A DNA stretch of 64,000 nucleotides from Holothuria scabra (Eukaryota > Echinodermata > Holothuroidea > Aspidochirotida > Holothuriidae). Both the position numbers and the translations under genes were made by a program. The notes under the pieces were generated by a model that did no database searches, was not told the origin of the DNA, and saw nothing but the letters and a program-made list of their open reading frames with translations. Numbering within the stretch: position 1 is the stretch's first letter; every line of letters begins with the position of its first letter. The stretch lies in the NCBI GenBank assembly GCA_037179385.1, contig CM074196.1, positions 32,884,486 to 32,948,485 on the forward strand. The letters run 5' to 3'. Positions 12,630 through 23,961 of the stretch are shown here, in pieces.

Positions 12630-13785
12630 GTAACAAGAATGTAAGGTGTATTGTGATCACAGAAATGTACGGAAGACTTATTTTTCAGGGAAGTAATGGC
12701 ATTATGTCTCGTCTAGTATTCCTTAATGCCATGTTAAGTGCATGAAAACCTTCACAAGTTATGACTCCAAAAGACCTAAGATTCATATATGTGAGATTTG
12801 AATATCATAAACTTGAAGTGATCGTTCTTCTTCTTCTTTGACTCTTTCGGGAGCTGCTGAATATTTGTAAATCATTTTTGTGTAAAAAATACAAAAACAA
12901 CTTACATACCTTCAACACTGGCCTCTGTATGAAATGTATACGTCACAACCTAAGATCGTCACCATAAGCAGCGTTTATTGGTTCGTGTGTCACCCCTTAA
13001 GAATAGAGATGGACACGTGATAGGCACCGAAGGGTGCAAGTTGGTACAAGGAAATCTCCCATGGTTTGTGGTGCACTTCATATATCAAGCAGACCTGCTT
13101 GAAAATGAAACTTGAGAGTAAATTTCATAGAGATAAAAAATAAATATTAATGGCATAAAGCAAAGAAAGCAAAGGGATACGCAAAACATCGGGTTGTGAA
13201 TTTTGTCAGCTTTGAATGCCAGTACCCGTCAATTTTTCAAAGTTCGATACCAATTAATGCAGCTATTTCCACGTTCCTCGGAAATATATATACCTTGAAA
13301 TACGTGAAACAAACTCGTCCTTTCCAAACGATAATGTCACGATGTGGTGTATTGACGCCGTAATCAGCAATTTAAGCAGAGACTTTGAAAATTTGTTAGG
13401 ATATTAGGCTTGCAATGAAATGGGGTAGGATTTGAGATCTATATGATTTCAAAAAGCAACCACATACAGACATTAACAATCACACTTTTTTGTTCTTGGA
13501 AGAAATCTTCTCACTTTATGTGGATTGGGAGTTGCAGAATATATCCCCGTTATTTCCGCTTGTCGCAAGAGTCTCCAGGCGACTACACGGGTTGGTTTGA
13601 ACCAATATTTCGAATGCATTAGAGGCAGTTTTTTATACCTTTTTATCATGTTGACTCAATGTTACATTCGTTTTTGTCTGTGTTTAGTTCCCAGCTAACT
13701 GTCTTACCTCTCACGTTTTAGTTTAAACAATTCACTTTGATGTTTGATGGTTACATTAAATAAGTTCTTGGGCTTCAATGACCCA
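12630..13785. other. Unassigned intergenic sequence
   Basis: Nothing supportable as a gene or named element was seen. There are no recurring blocks relative to the rest of the window. Confidence 0.4.
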
Positions 13786-13789
13786 TCAA

Positions 13790-14090
13790 ATGCATGAACG
13801 AACAAACTAAATGAACGCCAGGATGAATTCAATGGATAACTAGACTAACTTTGAAATAATAAATGAATGGATGAATGAAGGAATGAATGAACGATTGAAT
13901 GAATGAATGAGGGATAAATTAATGTTTTATTTCAGGATCAATTAATAAAATAAATAAATGATTGCGCGAATGGTATAATGAATTGAAGGTGGAGTGAATG
14001 GTGCATGGTAGAATGAATGAATGAATTAATTTATTTATTAATTAATTAATGATTTAATAAATGAATAAATGATTGAATAAATGTCAGGAG
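13790..14090 (+). repeat. Degenerate (GAAT)n / (AAAT)n low-complexity tract
   Basis: Imperfect GAATGAATGAATGA-type tetranucleotides run with interruptions and an ATTAATTAATTAATG stretch near 14033-14050. It could be an old tail of a CR1/L2-type retroelement, but no coding or 3' untranslated sequence supports that. Confidence 0.7.
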
Positions 14091-14099
14091 ACCAACGGA

Positions 14100-16720
14100 T
14101 GACTGGGCGACTCGGTTGATGAAAGAACTTAAGAACAAACCAGTAAACGAACCAAAGAATGAGATACAGTTTATCTCAAATGGATCTTGTGACATAAACA
14201 AAAAGCGATGGCAATTCTGTGGCTCCATTCATCCTGGAGATTTGTTATTTGTTACTGTCACATTCCAGTTCCGTCCACCCCGACTCATAAATATTTTGAT
14301 AAGCTGTAAAGAAATTTGATCTGAAATCAAGCATCAGAACAATGAATTATAAATATTACATAAGAGCCTCACGAATCACATTTTCAAATGAAGGAAGGCT
14401 CAATCAATCTTTTCCTGCTAAATAAAACCTAAGGCTATTGGGGCCCATTCATTCACTAATCATCCAAAGTGCAATCGTAAGTTCAAGATTAACCTTACTT
14501 CCCCGCAAGAACAATCATACGTCAAGTTACAGTTCACATAATCCAAAGGCATTGAGGATTGATATTTTTTTCATACTTTGTAATAATCCCCAACTTCTTT
14601 GGTCCATAACGGTCAGGTGATCGTGCGTTATTCAAAGAAAGACCTACGGTAATGGAAGCACTTGATTATCCTCAGTTTACTCGGGTTGAACTGCCTAAAT
14701 GTGGTTATTTACATTCGAAATTTCCTTGCTGTTGTCTCTAAATTTGGCAAAATAACGGACGAGGCAGAGTCAAAGTCAAAGTTGATACCGGTTATGAGCC
14801 AACGGTAGTAAGACAAATGAAGTTTATATCTATTCTTTTATCGAAAATATGTGGTATAACATTTCTTATATCATGTTGACAATAACTGACCTTGCTTCTG
14901 AGAATTGCCAGTCAGTGTTAAACCAATCAGAATGCATGGTTCTCGATAATGAGTGTCTAGTCTCCACATACCTCACACTAAACCGATGAACCGGGTCATT
15001 CTTCACATTATATGCATCACCGTTTCTGGAGACAGGTAGGTAATAAAAGGTTTTATCAACATTTTGTTTTGGAATTTTCATTTTTTTTTTACTTCAAATG
15101 AGTTTTTGAAACTAGTAGGTTGTAGCCTCAATCACAAAAAATAAAGAAGTTTATTTTGTGAGTATAGGAGACTGATTATTGCCTGATGAATAAACCCTTT
15201 AAAAACGATGACGTCGTAGGTAGTTTTCGTGTATAACTTTTCAAAGGTTTACTCTTAAAATGAGCCTTTTTATATATTTTGTAGTCATAGTTGCTTTACT
15301 GGGAATTAAAAACCAGTTAAAAGTTCATTAGTTCTCAATTTGAGTTTAGAGAAGTCATAAACCGTCTCCACTGCGTTGTGCTTCTTTCTATTTTGCAATC
15401 CAGACGTCCGTTGAACAAATATTGTTACCAAAACGATGTCGTGTGCGCGTGACACACTAACTGTGCATGATCAATTCCATTGAGTACACCAAACTAAAAC
15501 GCACTGGTACCACTTACATGACCTATGGCTCAATCCGTAAACTTTGGGTCCAATGGGGTTTTCACTGACTTTATCCATTATTATACTATATTTCAAAAAC
15601 AGGGAATACAACAAACCAGTGCCTCAGGTATTTCATAATCCTTTACTAACTAGGCTATCTTACGATTTATAAACTGAACATCAAGTGTTCAGTATTTTTT
15701 TAGAAAATAGACAACTTTGCTTTGTTGTCCCTCCTGGTTTGGTAGTACTTAGCTGTGACATACAAACATACAAATTTGAATAGCAATGAGAGCATACTTA
15801 GACTGAATTACTTTGCTCATATATCATGGTAAGGTTATAAACCAAAAGTCAACAGTTTTAAAAATATCAGCATTATCACTGCACCCACTTTTCCAAACGA
15901 GACTATTGAAAACAACATGGCGGACATAACTTTTTGGTGTGCCCCTACTTCTGTTGGTTTTTTAATATATATTTCATCATTTGTACAAATATGATCATTA
16001 TCAGGTGGCCATTGTTTTCTTGATATAAGAATTAGGTCAAACTCTTTTAGATGGAAGCTCATTTGGAAAGAAAAAATAAAAACCAACATTGTTCTAGGCA
16101 TAATTCAATATTGGCGGAATTTTGATGTCCCCCTTAGTGAGTTATGTTGGTAAACTTTGATGCTTCAGTTACCGCACAGACTTATTAACTTTTTGGGCGA
16201 ACAAACTAACATGAAAAGAAGGTCCCAGGATATTACCAGAAAAGTTAATGTCATGTTTTGAGAACCATGTATTTTATCCTAATGAACACTTTATATTTTT
16301 TTCTTTTGGATTTTATCTTATAACTGCAAATCACTATTTGCGTTGTATTTGGAAGTTTCCAGCTCAACCTAATATCAAATATCACTTTGAATGTTGGGTG
16401 TTATGGAGACAACAATCCTTGGTGTCCCCGTTACACGCGGCAGACATGATGGAGTGAAATATCTTGCTAATATTACGTATGTCCATGAAGGGACGTAAAG
16501 AAGATTTCAAGTGTTAAGTCTTAGGGTGTCAAAGAGGAAAATTTGAATATTTAAACATCATTAATTGGTTAAAATCAATCAATTTTACACAAACATATGT
16601 TCATGTAGAGACATTTTGACATCTGAAATTTTTGAAAAAAAAATGAAAGCCACCTTTTTTATTTGTTGGAGAATTTTCCCAAAATTTAACCACGTTCTTG
16701 CCACAATTGGTACTAAAACA
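14100..16720. other. Unassigned intergenic sequence
   Basis: AT-rich single-copy-looking sequence. No motif-bearing frame, RNA gene or element terminus was found up to the hAT-like insertion at 16729. Confidence 0.4.
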
Positions 16721-16728
16721 TATTCAAC

Positions 16729-19464
16729 CAATAGCGTAGCCAGCGGGGGGGGGGAGGCAGGGGGGGGGGCAGAGTGCCCCCTACAGAAAATTTTGGGGAC
16801 GCGATGGGCGATGTTGAAAAAATGAAGGAGAGCAAAAAAAAATAAATAAATAAATAAATAAAAAAGATAAACGGCAAATGGAGGGAGGGAATCGGGGGCA
16901 TTTTTTTTTTTACAGTTTTTCGAGGGGGGGGGGAGGGAAGCTCTTAGTCGTTACGATAAAGTATGCACTCCCCGACGGCGGCCAGTGTCCCCGATGGTTT
17001 ACCTGTTTTTTGCTCTTAAGGGACAATTTCCCTAATAAGAACCCCAAATTTTCGGCGCGCTACGCGCGCTGTAGATTCACTCCAGTTTTTTTTTAATACT
17101 TCCATTCCACATATCTAGAGAGTGTAAGTCCTGTCAACCTTACCAAGAAACAGGGAGGCAGAGTACACAGGTTATTTAGAGGTCTTACATTTCATCCCAT
17201 ATCACAAAGCCTAGTTGCTGTTCTCTTGTGTGTGTCATGCGATAGGTCAGTTGGTGAGCGACTCACGGACAGACGGAGCATAGTTTGGTTATTTTATCGG
17301 GTATTCCAGGTGTTTTCGACGCAATGTATGTTATCCCCGATACGGTCTACAACCCCCACAGTTTCTACTTTTTTCTTTTTGTTTTTAATGATTACATAGG
17401 CTATGTTATTTTTGTAAGTCTACCAAAAATTTTCGCGCGCTTCGCGCGCTTTGCAGTTTCACGATTCAGACTCAACAGAACACTATCAGTGGGCAACTCG
17501 ACTTTTAAAATATTAAGTGATATTGTGCAAAATGTGCCAAGGGGTTCAATAACATGGTATAGTTAGGCTCCTTCATATCCCCTTCTCACCACCCCCTCGA
17601 CATAGGGGCCGTCGGAACTTGTGGTCGCTGACATGGCCCGCCCCCTGTCGGGAATAATCTGTCGCCTTCCCATGGTCGGTTTAATTATTTTGGCTTTCAA
17701 AAGAGTTATTTCTGCGATAAAACCCAAAATGTTCAGAATGCTTTTCACACTCTTCCTCGGTTCCGTTACCTAGTTACCTAGCATATACAAATTTTATGTC
17801 GATTCTTTTAAATTAATAAATTACAAACCCTTCCCATCTTTTCAAGTAAATTAATATGTAGAATAAATGGATTAATGAACATGTCGGGAATTTCATCTCA
17901 TTTCGCTAAACCAGGGAGGTGTGATCTCTTGTGTCAGTCGTGCGGTACGGACTCGAAGAGGGAAGTACAATATAAGTTGTGCCCGATAGGGCCAAAAGGC
18001 CGTGACAATTGATCTATATAAGCTTTAAATAAGTACAGATTCTTTTTAGTGTAGGCTAACCCCAAAAAATTTCGCCCGCTTTTCCACGGTTAAATCAGTG
18101 CGGAAATATCTTCCTCTAGCATATACAAATTTTATGTCGTATATGACTCGCAATGGCAGGTATAGTGCACAGTTTTCCTTCAAATCTCCCTCACCAACTC
18201 ATCGACGGCATCCTGGCTGTCGGGGCTTGGGGTCGCTACCCACCCTACCCCTCCCCCGTTCGGAGAGTGGCCCTTCGTCGGGCAAATCCTGGCGCCAAGC
18301 CTGGAGGGAAGACACATTTTCCATTTATGACTTGTATATGTGTAATGAAGCAATCAACTAAAGATGGAAGCTGCATTTTTTAGAGAGCGGCAACTATTTT
18401 GGAGGGGCGGCCAATTTCACTAGGAGGGCGTGTCGCCCCTCTAAAACCCCCCTGTGGAGAACACTAGAATCTAGTATAAAAAAAAAACAAAATATAGCAC
18501 CATGTTGCATCTAAGCTCTTCGGGGAGGGGGGCACCCAGGAAGACAGGCCCGTAGCCAGGGGGTTCGCACTTACTCCCGCCCAGACCTATTTTTTATTAT
18601 TTTTTTCTATTTAAATGGAGTTTTGGCGTTTTTCAAGGAAAAATGTCAATTCCGCTGGTTTAGCCAATGTAAGTCTTATGAGTAGCTGTTTTGTTTCAGT
18701 GCAACACAATTTCCTAGGGCCCCATTGACTCGTACAGTAACCCTCTTACAGGCACACACTAACTCTCGAGGGAATAAGGAAAACATTGATACAAGATTGA
18801 AAATGTCCAAAAGTTCCAGCTAAGGTGTTCACCAGATCGCTCAATTTTGATGTAAAATTGCAACATCTCCTTGAGGTAGGAGTGGGAGAACCACACCCTC
18901 TCCCCGTTCGGATGCTGGGCTCCTCACTTGGGCGCTTCGCTCTTTCAGAAAATGCCACACCCCAGTGGCGGCGATGAAAAATGAAAAAGTGGGGACTAAA
19001 GGTATGTGCAGCCCCTCAATATTTGTCAAGTGCTCCAATTAAGAAGCGGGGAGGATTTCAAAGTTGGGCTGAACATATTCTTGCTCTGAACACTCGGGAA
19101 GTGCCGTTTCCGGCCATCTGAGGGGTTTGTAAAACCAAAAATTTCCTGGTTCGCTCCGCACCAATCGATGGTAGAGCTCCGCTTAGAAACATGTATTGAC
19201 ATTTTTTATAGATTGTTTTTTTTTGGCATTAATTGAGAAATTTCAGAAATGAGATCCATTTCCAGGTTGGGAACATGCAGCATAAAACACTCGGGAAGTG
19301 CCGTTTCCTGCCATCTGAGGGGTTTCTAAAACCAAAAATTTTCTTGTACGCTCCGCGCCAACTGATGGTGGCGCTCCGCTTAGATAGTCTTGTCGGTCAA
19401 GATTGGGGACGATGAGTCGACTTTGCCCCCCCCCCCCCACAAGAAAATCCTGGCTACGCCCCTG
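16729..19464. mobile_element. Large hAT-like element with perfect 8-bp TSD
   Basis: The left end CAATAGCGTAGCCAGCGG and the inverse of the right end, CAGGGGCGTAGCCAGGAT, share GCGTAGCCAG. The flanks are a perfect 8-bp duplication, tattcaac, at 16721-16728 and 19465-19472. The 2,736-bp interior has no transposase frame. It holds three copies of an AAATTTTCGCGCGC-like dyad (near 17048, 17430 and 18066), a repeated CATATACAAATTTTATGTCG (17784 and 18121), another CAGGCCCGTAGCCAG-type end at about 18549 and two copies of the dyad module (19091-19190 and 19280-19390). It is probably a composite of several insertions. Confidence 0.85.
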
Positions 19465-19807
19465 TATTCAACTAGGAATTTCCAACCATTTCAGAATTTC
19501 ATCATTCTTTTGGGAGAAGATGAAAGACCGTCTGCTTTGGTGTCCCTGTTATGTTGGTCAATTTACTGGCCAAGTTTATGTTTGAATGAGTCTTTTCATG
19601 TATACATAATGCTTAATGTAAAAATATTTGTATTTGTTTTTATAACTGCTGTTAATACCCTATCATGACTGTAAATTTTAATCAGATAAAATGATGTTTT
19701 AATTTTAATCTCATGTCGCACTATTGGACCCTAGTTTATGGATTGAGCTCTATAAGAATGATTATGACGACGTCAATGACCACGATAAGAATAACGACTG
19801 ATAAGGA

Positions 19808-19998
19808 ACATTAAAGAGCAGAAGCAGTCACTCCAAACTTATTTTGAAACAGATAAAACTTTTTTCCATTCAAGTATCTCTCATGATATGTCTGATTTAA
19901 ATATTGGAAACCAAGCATTCATAAATAGCGAAGTAAATTTTAAAATTTAGGAGAAAAAATATTTTTACATGATTCTCAAAAGCCTTTCGTTTAATAGG
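19808..19998 (+). repeat. Dispersed repeat family X, copy 2
   Basis: Begins near CATTAAAGAGCAGAAGCAGT and runs through TTATTTTGAAACAG, a TCAAGTATCTCTCATGATAT block and AAATTTAGGAGAAAAAATAT to TACATGATTCTCA. It follows the same order of blocks as copies at 11283, 27845 and 44070. Confidence 0.5.
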
Positions 19999-20029
19999 TT
20001 AGTCTACCACACTAATAAAAGTTGGAGTT

Positions 20030-20235
20030 ATTGTTTTTTCCTTTCAGCAATAGTTATAACGGTGGCAACGACATATGTTATAAGAACAATAATGACCATG
20101 TAGTGATATTGAAAATGACAGTTACAGTGATAGTTATAGTAAAAGTTATAATGATGATTAAAAAAAATGGTGGAGAACATAGTTATAGTGAGAGTAACAG
20201 CTATCGTGGTTATTTTAGTTATATTAGTTGTTTTA
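20030..20235 (+). repeat. Cryptic (TTATAG)-rich low-complexity sequence
   Basis: Imperfect repeats of AGTTATAGTRA-like units interspersed with AATGA runs. Open frames on both strands here are a consequence of the biased composition and are not called as genes. Confidence 0.5.
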
Positions 20236-20239
20236 ATGT

Positions 20240-22125
20240 ACGATAAATGTAAATCACACACAAACGTAAGGCAGTACAGTGCTAAAAGACGTGTTTAGCA
20301 AACAAACACTTATTTCGCTCCAGTATTGTAAACAGTCACGGTTAATATTAAACATGGGTAGCTATTAAACACTACATGTCTAAACATTAAACTTGTATAA
20401 AAGAGACACGTTTAGGGATGAGACACTTGTTTGTGTAATATATAAACGTGTTCACAAAGAGGGGACAAAAGTGTTTGGCAAAATGTTTAATTCTTAAATG
20501 CAAATATGTATAGTGTATCAATACTGTACATGCAAAATTACTAACAATGATGGAATATGCTATACTATACACCGCCTTATAAACTCCTCGACATCTGATT
20601 GGAAGATTGGTTGTCACATGACATGGGGTCGCTACTATCTTCACGACTGTGTTGGTCAACCGTGGGTTTGTATCTGTAAAGCCATGCGGCCGTGGGTTAG
20701 TAAGACTTACCTATGATGAAAAAACGATCATTGCGGTGCGTAGGTACGTACGTACAAGTTATGTTGTGACTCCGCATATCAGTGTTGAGATTTATTTAGA
20801 AAGTTGTAATTCAGATGTTCTATTAAAATGAACACCGAATATTTTTCATTTGTGAAATATTTTGAATATCACTTGTTGAGTTAATTTAAAGGACAATTTC
20901 AGTTATCCCTGACAATACCAATTTTCTCAACTGTGCAATTTGTGGCTTCTCCCTATCGAAATGTGAGAAACTTCTCTTTGTACAGTCACAAACCCATTTG
21001 ATTGCCTAAAGTCATGCCCATTAAAGTTTTTAATGTGTAATCTAAGCTTTCTCTTTCTGTCCCTGAGGAATATAAGCTACTCTTCTTCTTTTCAAAGTTT
21101 TCTACCAATCGCAAACTATCAAAGCATTAACCAACCGAAAATTCCATACACTGCACTAAACTTGTAATCTACGGTGGTGATAACACAGCTTTAAAATTCC
21201 ACTCGGTTTTTCCGTAGAACAAAACGTTCAATTTTTCACCCCGTGAAATAAATCATACCTTTCCACTCATAAATATTCATTAATTATGTAATATTGCTCC
21301 TTTCAGCTCGATGTAGCAACTTGAGAGAGTATGTGTTTACTCACAAGTTGAATTCCGGCTGATTATATCCTGTTCGAGAGCGCTTTCCACTGATATTCAT
21401 TCTGTAGGGGGAAGGCGGTTGTGTATATCAACCTTTCTCGTTTATTTCTTGTCCAAGTACAATTTTAATTTGAGCCCAATGTACGTCTAAAACTATATTC
21501 TAACAAACTTTGGAATATTTAATGAAGCCATAATGAAAGTTGATTCTCCTCAGGCTTGATAGGTAGAATAGCGCACATCATGAGATTTCCTTCGCTGAAT
21601 TCACCTAAAACTACTTCATTATTGAAACAAGACACTTTGACGTTTTCATGATTTCAGTGTTTTAGAAATCTACCTTGAAAAAGCCCTGAATTAATTACTA
21701 TACTTTCTTGGTGTTTGCCGTGGGCCCTTGTAATTACAAATAAATCGTTTTTTATCAATGACTACTTGATTTCGACAAATACACGCTAATTATTTGCGGA
21801 AGGTATAAAATGTTTCATTCATAACCGAGAATTATGAATCAATTCTAACGCCTTTATAATTAAGTTGTATGAAAAACAGATTCAGTCTCTCTGCAGGAAA
21901 TGTCAACGCATCGATTATGTACGTGGACAAATGTGTAGGTGTTAGTGGTGAGTTCCCATTTAATATCAAACCTTTCACCTTATCAAAACAGCAGTGACGT
22001 ACAAATACAATAATCCGAAACTGATTTGTTAGATTCTTGGGCTGGACAGTAAAATGGCTGCCCTCTATATAGACTCGGTTAGTCCTCTTTCAATTTGATG
22101 AACAACCTACCAGCCAGCCAGACAG
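20240..22125. other. Unassigned intergenic sequence
   Basis: No gene, RNA or element end was supported in this stretch. Confidence 0.4.
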
Positions 22126-22129
22126 GCAA

Positions 22130-22396
22130 AGACACAATGAACAAGTCTGATCATGGCTTGCGTTTAGTAACTGTAGGCAGCCATTTGTGGAGTCAATCAG
22201 CCTTAAATCCCCTTTATTTAGTGTTTACATGAATTTCATGTTCAGTGAAATTGAGAGAATAAAAATGCATTTCAGTCTGCAACCTTCCAACATATCGGTA
22301 GGCCAAGCTAGGAAATTGAAAGACTAAAGTAAATGGAACCCAATTATGTTCGACTAAAATCAGGCCATCATTTGACTGCCAGGATTCTTCTATAGC
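22130..22396 (+). mobile_element. MITE family A, copy 2
   Basis: Contains AACTGTAGGCAGCCATTTG, TCAATCAGCCTTAAAT, CAGTGAAATTGAGAGAAT and ends in GGATTCTTCTATAG. The left end (ACAAGTCTGATCATGG) is diverged from the family start. It is non-coding. Confidence 0.65.
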
Positions 22397-23103
22397 TTGC
22401 ACTGATAATTGTTATTGCCCAACTTAAAGCCCACATTGACACAGTAATGTGATCAGTGACCTTGCTTTCGAACGAAATCTGGAACAGCTACCATTGCCCG
22501 ACCCGACTGAAATCACATTCCTTTAGTTAACATCGATCAAATAAGTCGTTTCCAACTGGAGATATAATCACGTCCCTTAATTCGTTATACATGGCTGTTT
22601 TTTTTTTTTTATTTGGGTAGCATTGTGAAATGACATTTTTGGCTCAAAATTTGTACTCAATGTTTGTTTTTCTATAACTCAGTGTTTTAATTTGTATTAC
22701 AGAAATTTCTTTGAAACTGAAAAGTAGTAAGTTCTAATCATGGGTGCAGGAATTATATCCATCTTAAAAATGGTCTTATATTGGGACAAATATAGGTTGT
22801 GCGTGAAAGATGGGGTACTAAATTCTTTTTTTTTTTTTGTTTTACATTTATACCATTAAAAGGTACCACACCAGTGTATATAAATATAAATTTCAATATT
22901 TTGAACTCAGAAAATGCACTCATTTCTAAATTTATGGTTTTATTTCAATTTTGTAGTTAGAGAAAAAATGTTTTACACGTAAACATTAAACGCAGATTCC
23001 CTATTATTTCAAATATTTAGGCAGTCAGCAAATTTAGCCAAGTGCATGTAAAATCCCATATTAAAAGTGTTTAATTTAACACGATATTTAAGAGTAACGC
23101 ATG

Positions 23104-23187
23104 TTTTAGTTTTGTCTTTATATATACATATACATATATATATATGTATACATATATGTATATGTATATATAAAGACAAAACTAAAA
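23104..23187. repeat. 84-bp perfect-armed AT palindrome
   Basis: Two perfect 30-bp inverted arms (23104-23133 and 23158-23187, beginning TTTTAGTTTTGTCTTTATAT) enclose a 24-bp spacer that is itself AT-alternating and nearly self-complementary. The whole could extrude as a cruciform. It lies about 100 bp before an (AT)n tract and a Penelope-like fragment. Confidence 0.9.
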
Positions 23188-23282
23188 AATATATAGTGAA
23201 GAGTGAAATATAAACATGTAGATGCAAATTGAAAATAATTTATAATGTAAAGAATAAATCAAACTGAAAATCTGCCCCGACG

Positions 23283-23284
23283 AG

Positions 23285-23333
<49 letters not shown>
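23283..23333. repeat. (AT)n tract, left of the Penelope-like fragment
   Basis: Alternating TA, nearly uninterrupted. A second tract of similar length lies at 23911-23960 on the other side of the element. Confidence 0.9.
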
Positions 23334-23338
<5 letters not shown>

Positions 23339-23413
23339 AAATGGAAAAGCACCACACCAGTAAAAACATAAAACAAATAGTAAAAACTGGTAAAACAAGA
23401 ACATATATTTAGC

Positions 23414-23440
23414 TTTCAGGACCACCGGCCCCTTCCTCAG
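23414..23440 (-). ncRNA. Hammerhead-ribozyme-like core in the Penelope-like terminus
   Basis: On the minus strand, CTGAGGA (consistent with the CUGANGA box) is followed by a short stem (AGGGGCC pairing with GGTCCT around GGT, with a wobble and a bulge) and then GAAA. That is the order of the conserved hammerhead core, and hammerheads are known in Penelope-like terminal repeats. A convincing stem III and cleavage-site triplet are not seen, so this may be a decayed motif. The inverted arm at 23847 starts inside the box (AGGA only) and cannot form it. Confidence 0.35.
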
Positions 23441-23633
23441 AAACGTGTTTAGACAACTAAAAGGCAAAACGAAAAACAGACACTATAAAACGGATGAAAG
23501 GCAAAAAGCACTTACTAGAAATTTAAAAACAGACCCAACCCAACACAAAAGATAAAATGTAAAAACTAGGACCCTAACAAAGGAGATAAAAGCTAAGTAG
23601 AAGCAGGAGACATAAAAGGGGATAAAAAGGCGG

Positions 23634-23849
23634 CTACAGTCTACGAGCACGTCGTTTTTTGGCTTGACAGTTAAAACCGTCATTTATGTTGAGACCCTTT
23701 GGGTAGACACAATCCAAATTCCAAATCCACTCCCTCTCCTTTTTATCCAAAAGATTATCCCTATCCGAATTGCGAGAAGAATGCACTACATCTAAAATCT
23801 GAAAATAGAACTTGGTAGGTGAATGTGCCTTGAGATGCTTGTAAAGAGG
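23634..23849 (-). pseudogene. C-terminal end of a Penelope-like GIY-YIG endonuclease domain
   Basis: Reading minus from 23849 gives 71 in-frame residues and a stop (TAG at 23636-23634). The sequence has an LYKHLKAHS block, then KKEREWIWNL, then YPKGLN, and a basic tail (QAKKRRARRL). A charged (K/R)ERE-WI-L segment followed by P-x-GLN is the characteristic end of the GIY-YIG endonuclease domain at the C-terminus of Penelope-like polyproteins, where it nicks target DNA. The catalytic N-terminal part of the domain and the reverse transcriptase are missing, cut at the boundary with the inverted arm. No start codon is expected; it is a dead fragment. Confidence 0.6.
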
Positions 23850-23910
23850 AAGGGGCCGGTGGTCCTGAAAGCTAAATATATGTTCTTGTTTTACCAGTTT
23901 TTACTATTTG

Positions 23911-23960
<50 letters not shown>
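23911..23960. repeat. (AT)n tract, right of the Penelope-like fragment
   Basis: Alternating AT with one GT interruption near 23944. It separates the Penelope-like fragment from the CR1/L2-like coding remnant. Confidence 0.9.

Positions 23961-23961
<1 letters not shown>

Larger units (their letters stand above)
23339..23912 (-). mobile_element. Penelope-like element (PLE) fragment with inverted terminal copy
   Basis: On the minus strand the order is: a 66-bp inverted copy of the 3' end (23847-23912), a C-terminal coding remnant (23634-23849), an untranslated stretch, then the 3' end (23372-23437) and (AT)n. The two 66-bp arms are identical. This fits Penelope-like elements, which often insert 5'-truncated with inverted or direct copies of a terminal pseudo-LTR. 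Both outer edges abut (AT)n, suggesting insertion into or beside an AT microsatellite. The reverse transcriptase is absent. Confidence 0.65.
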
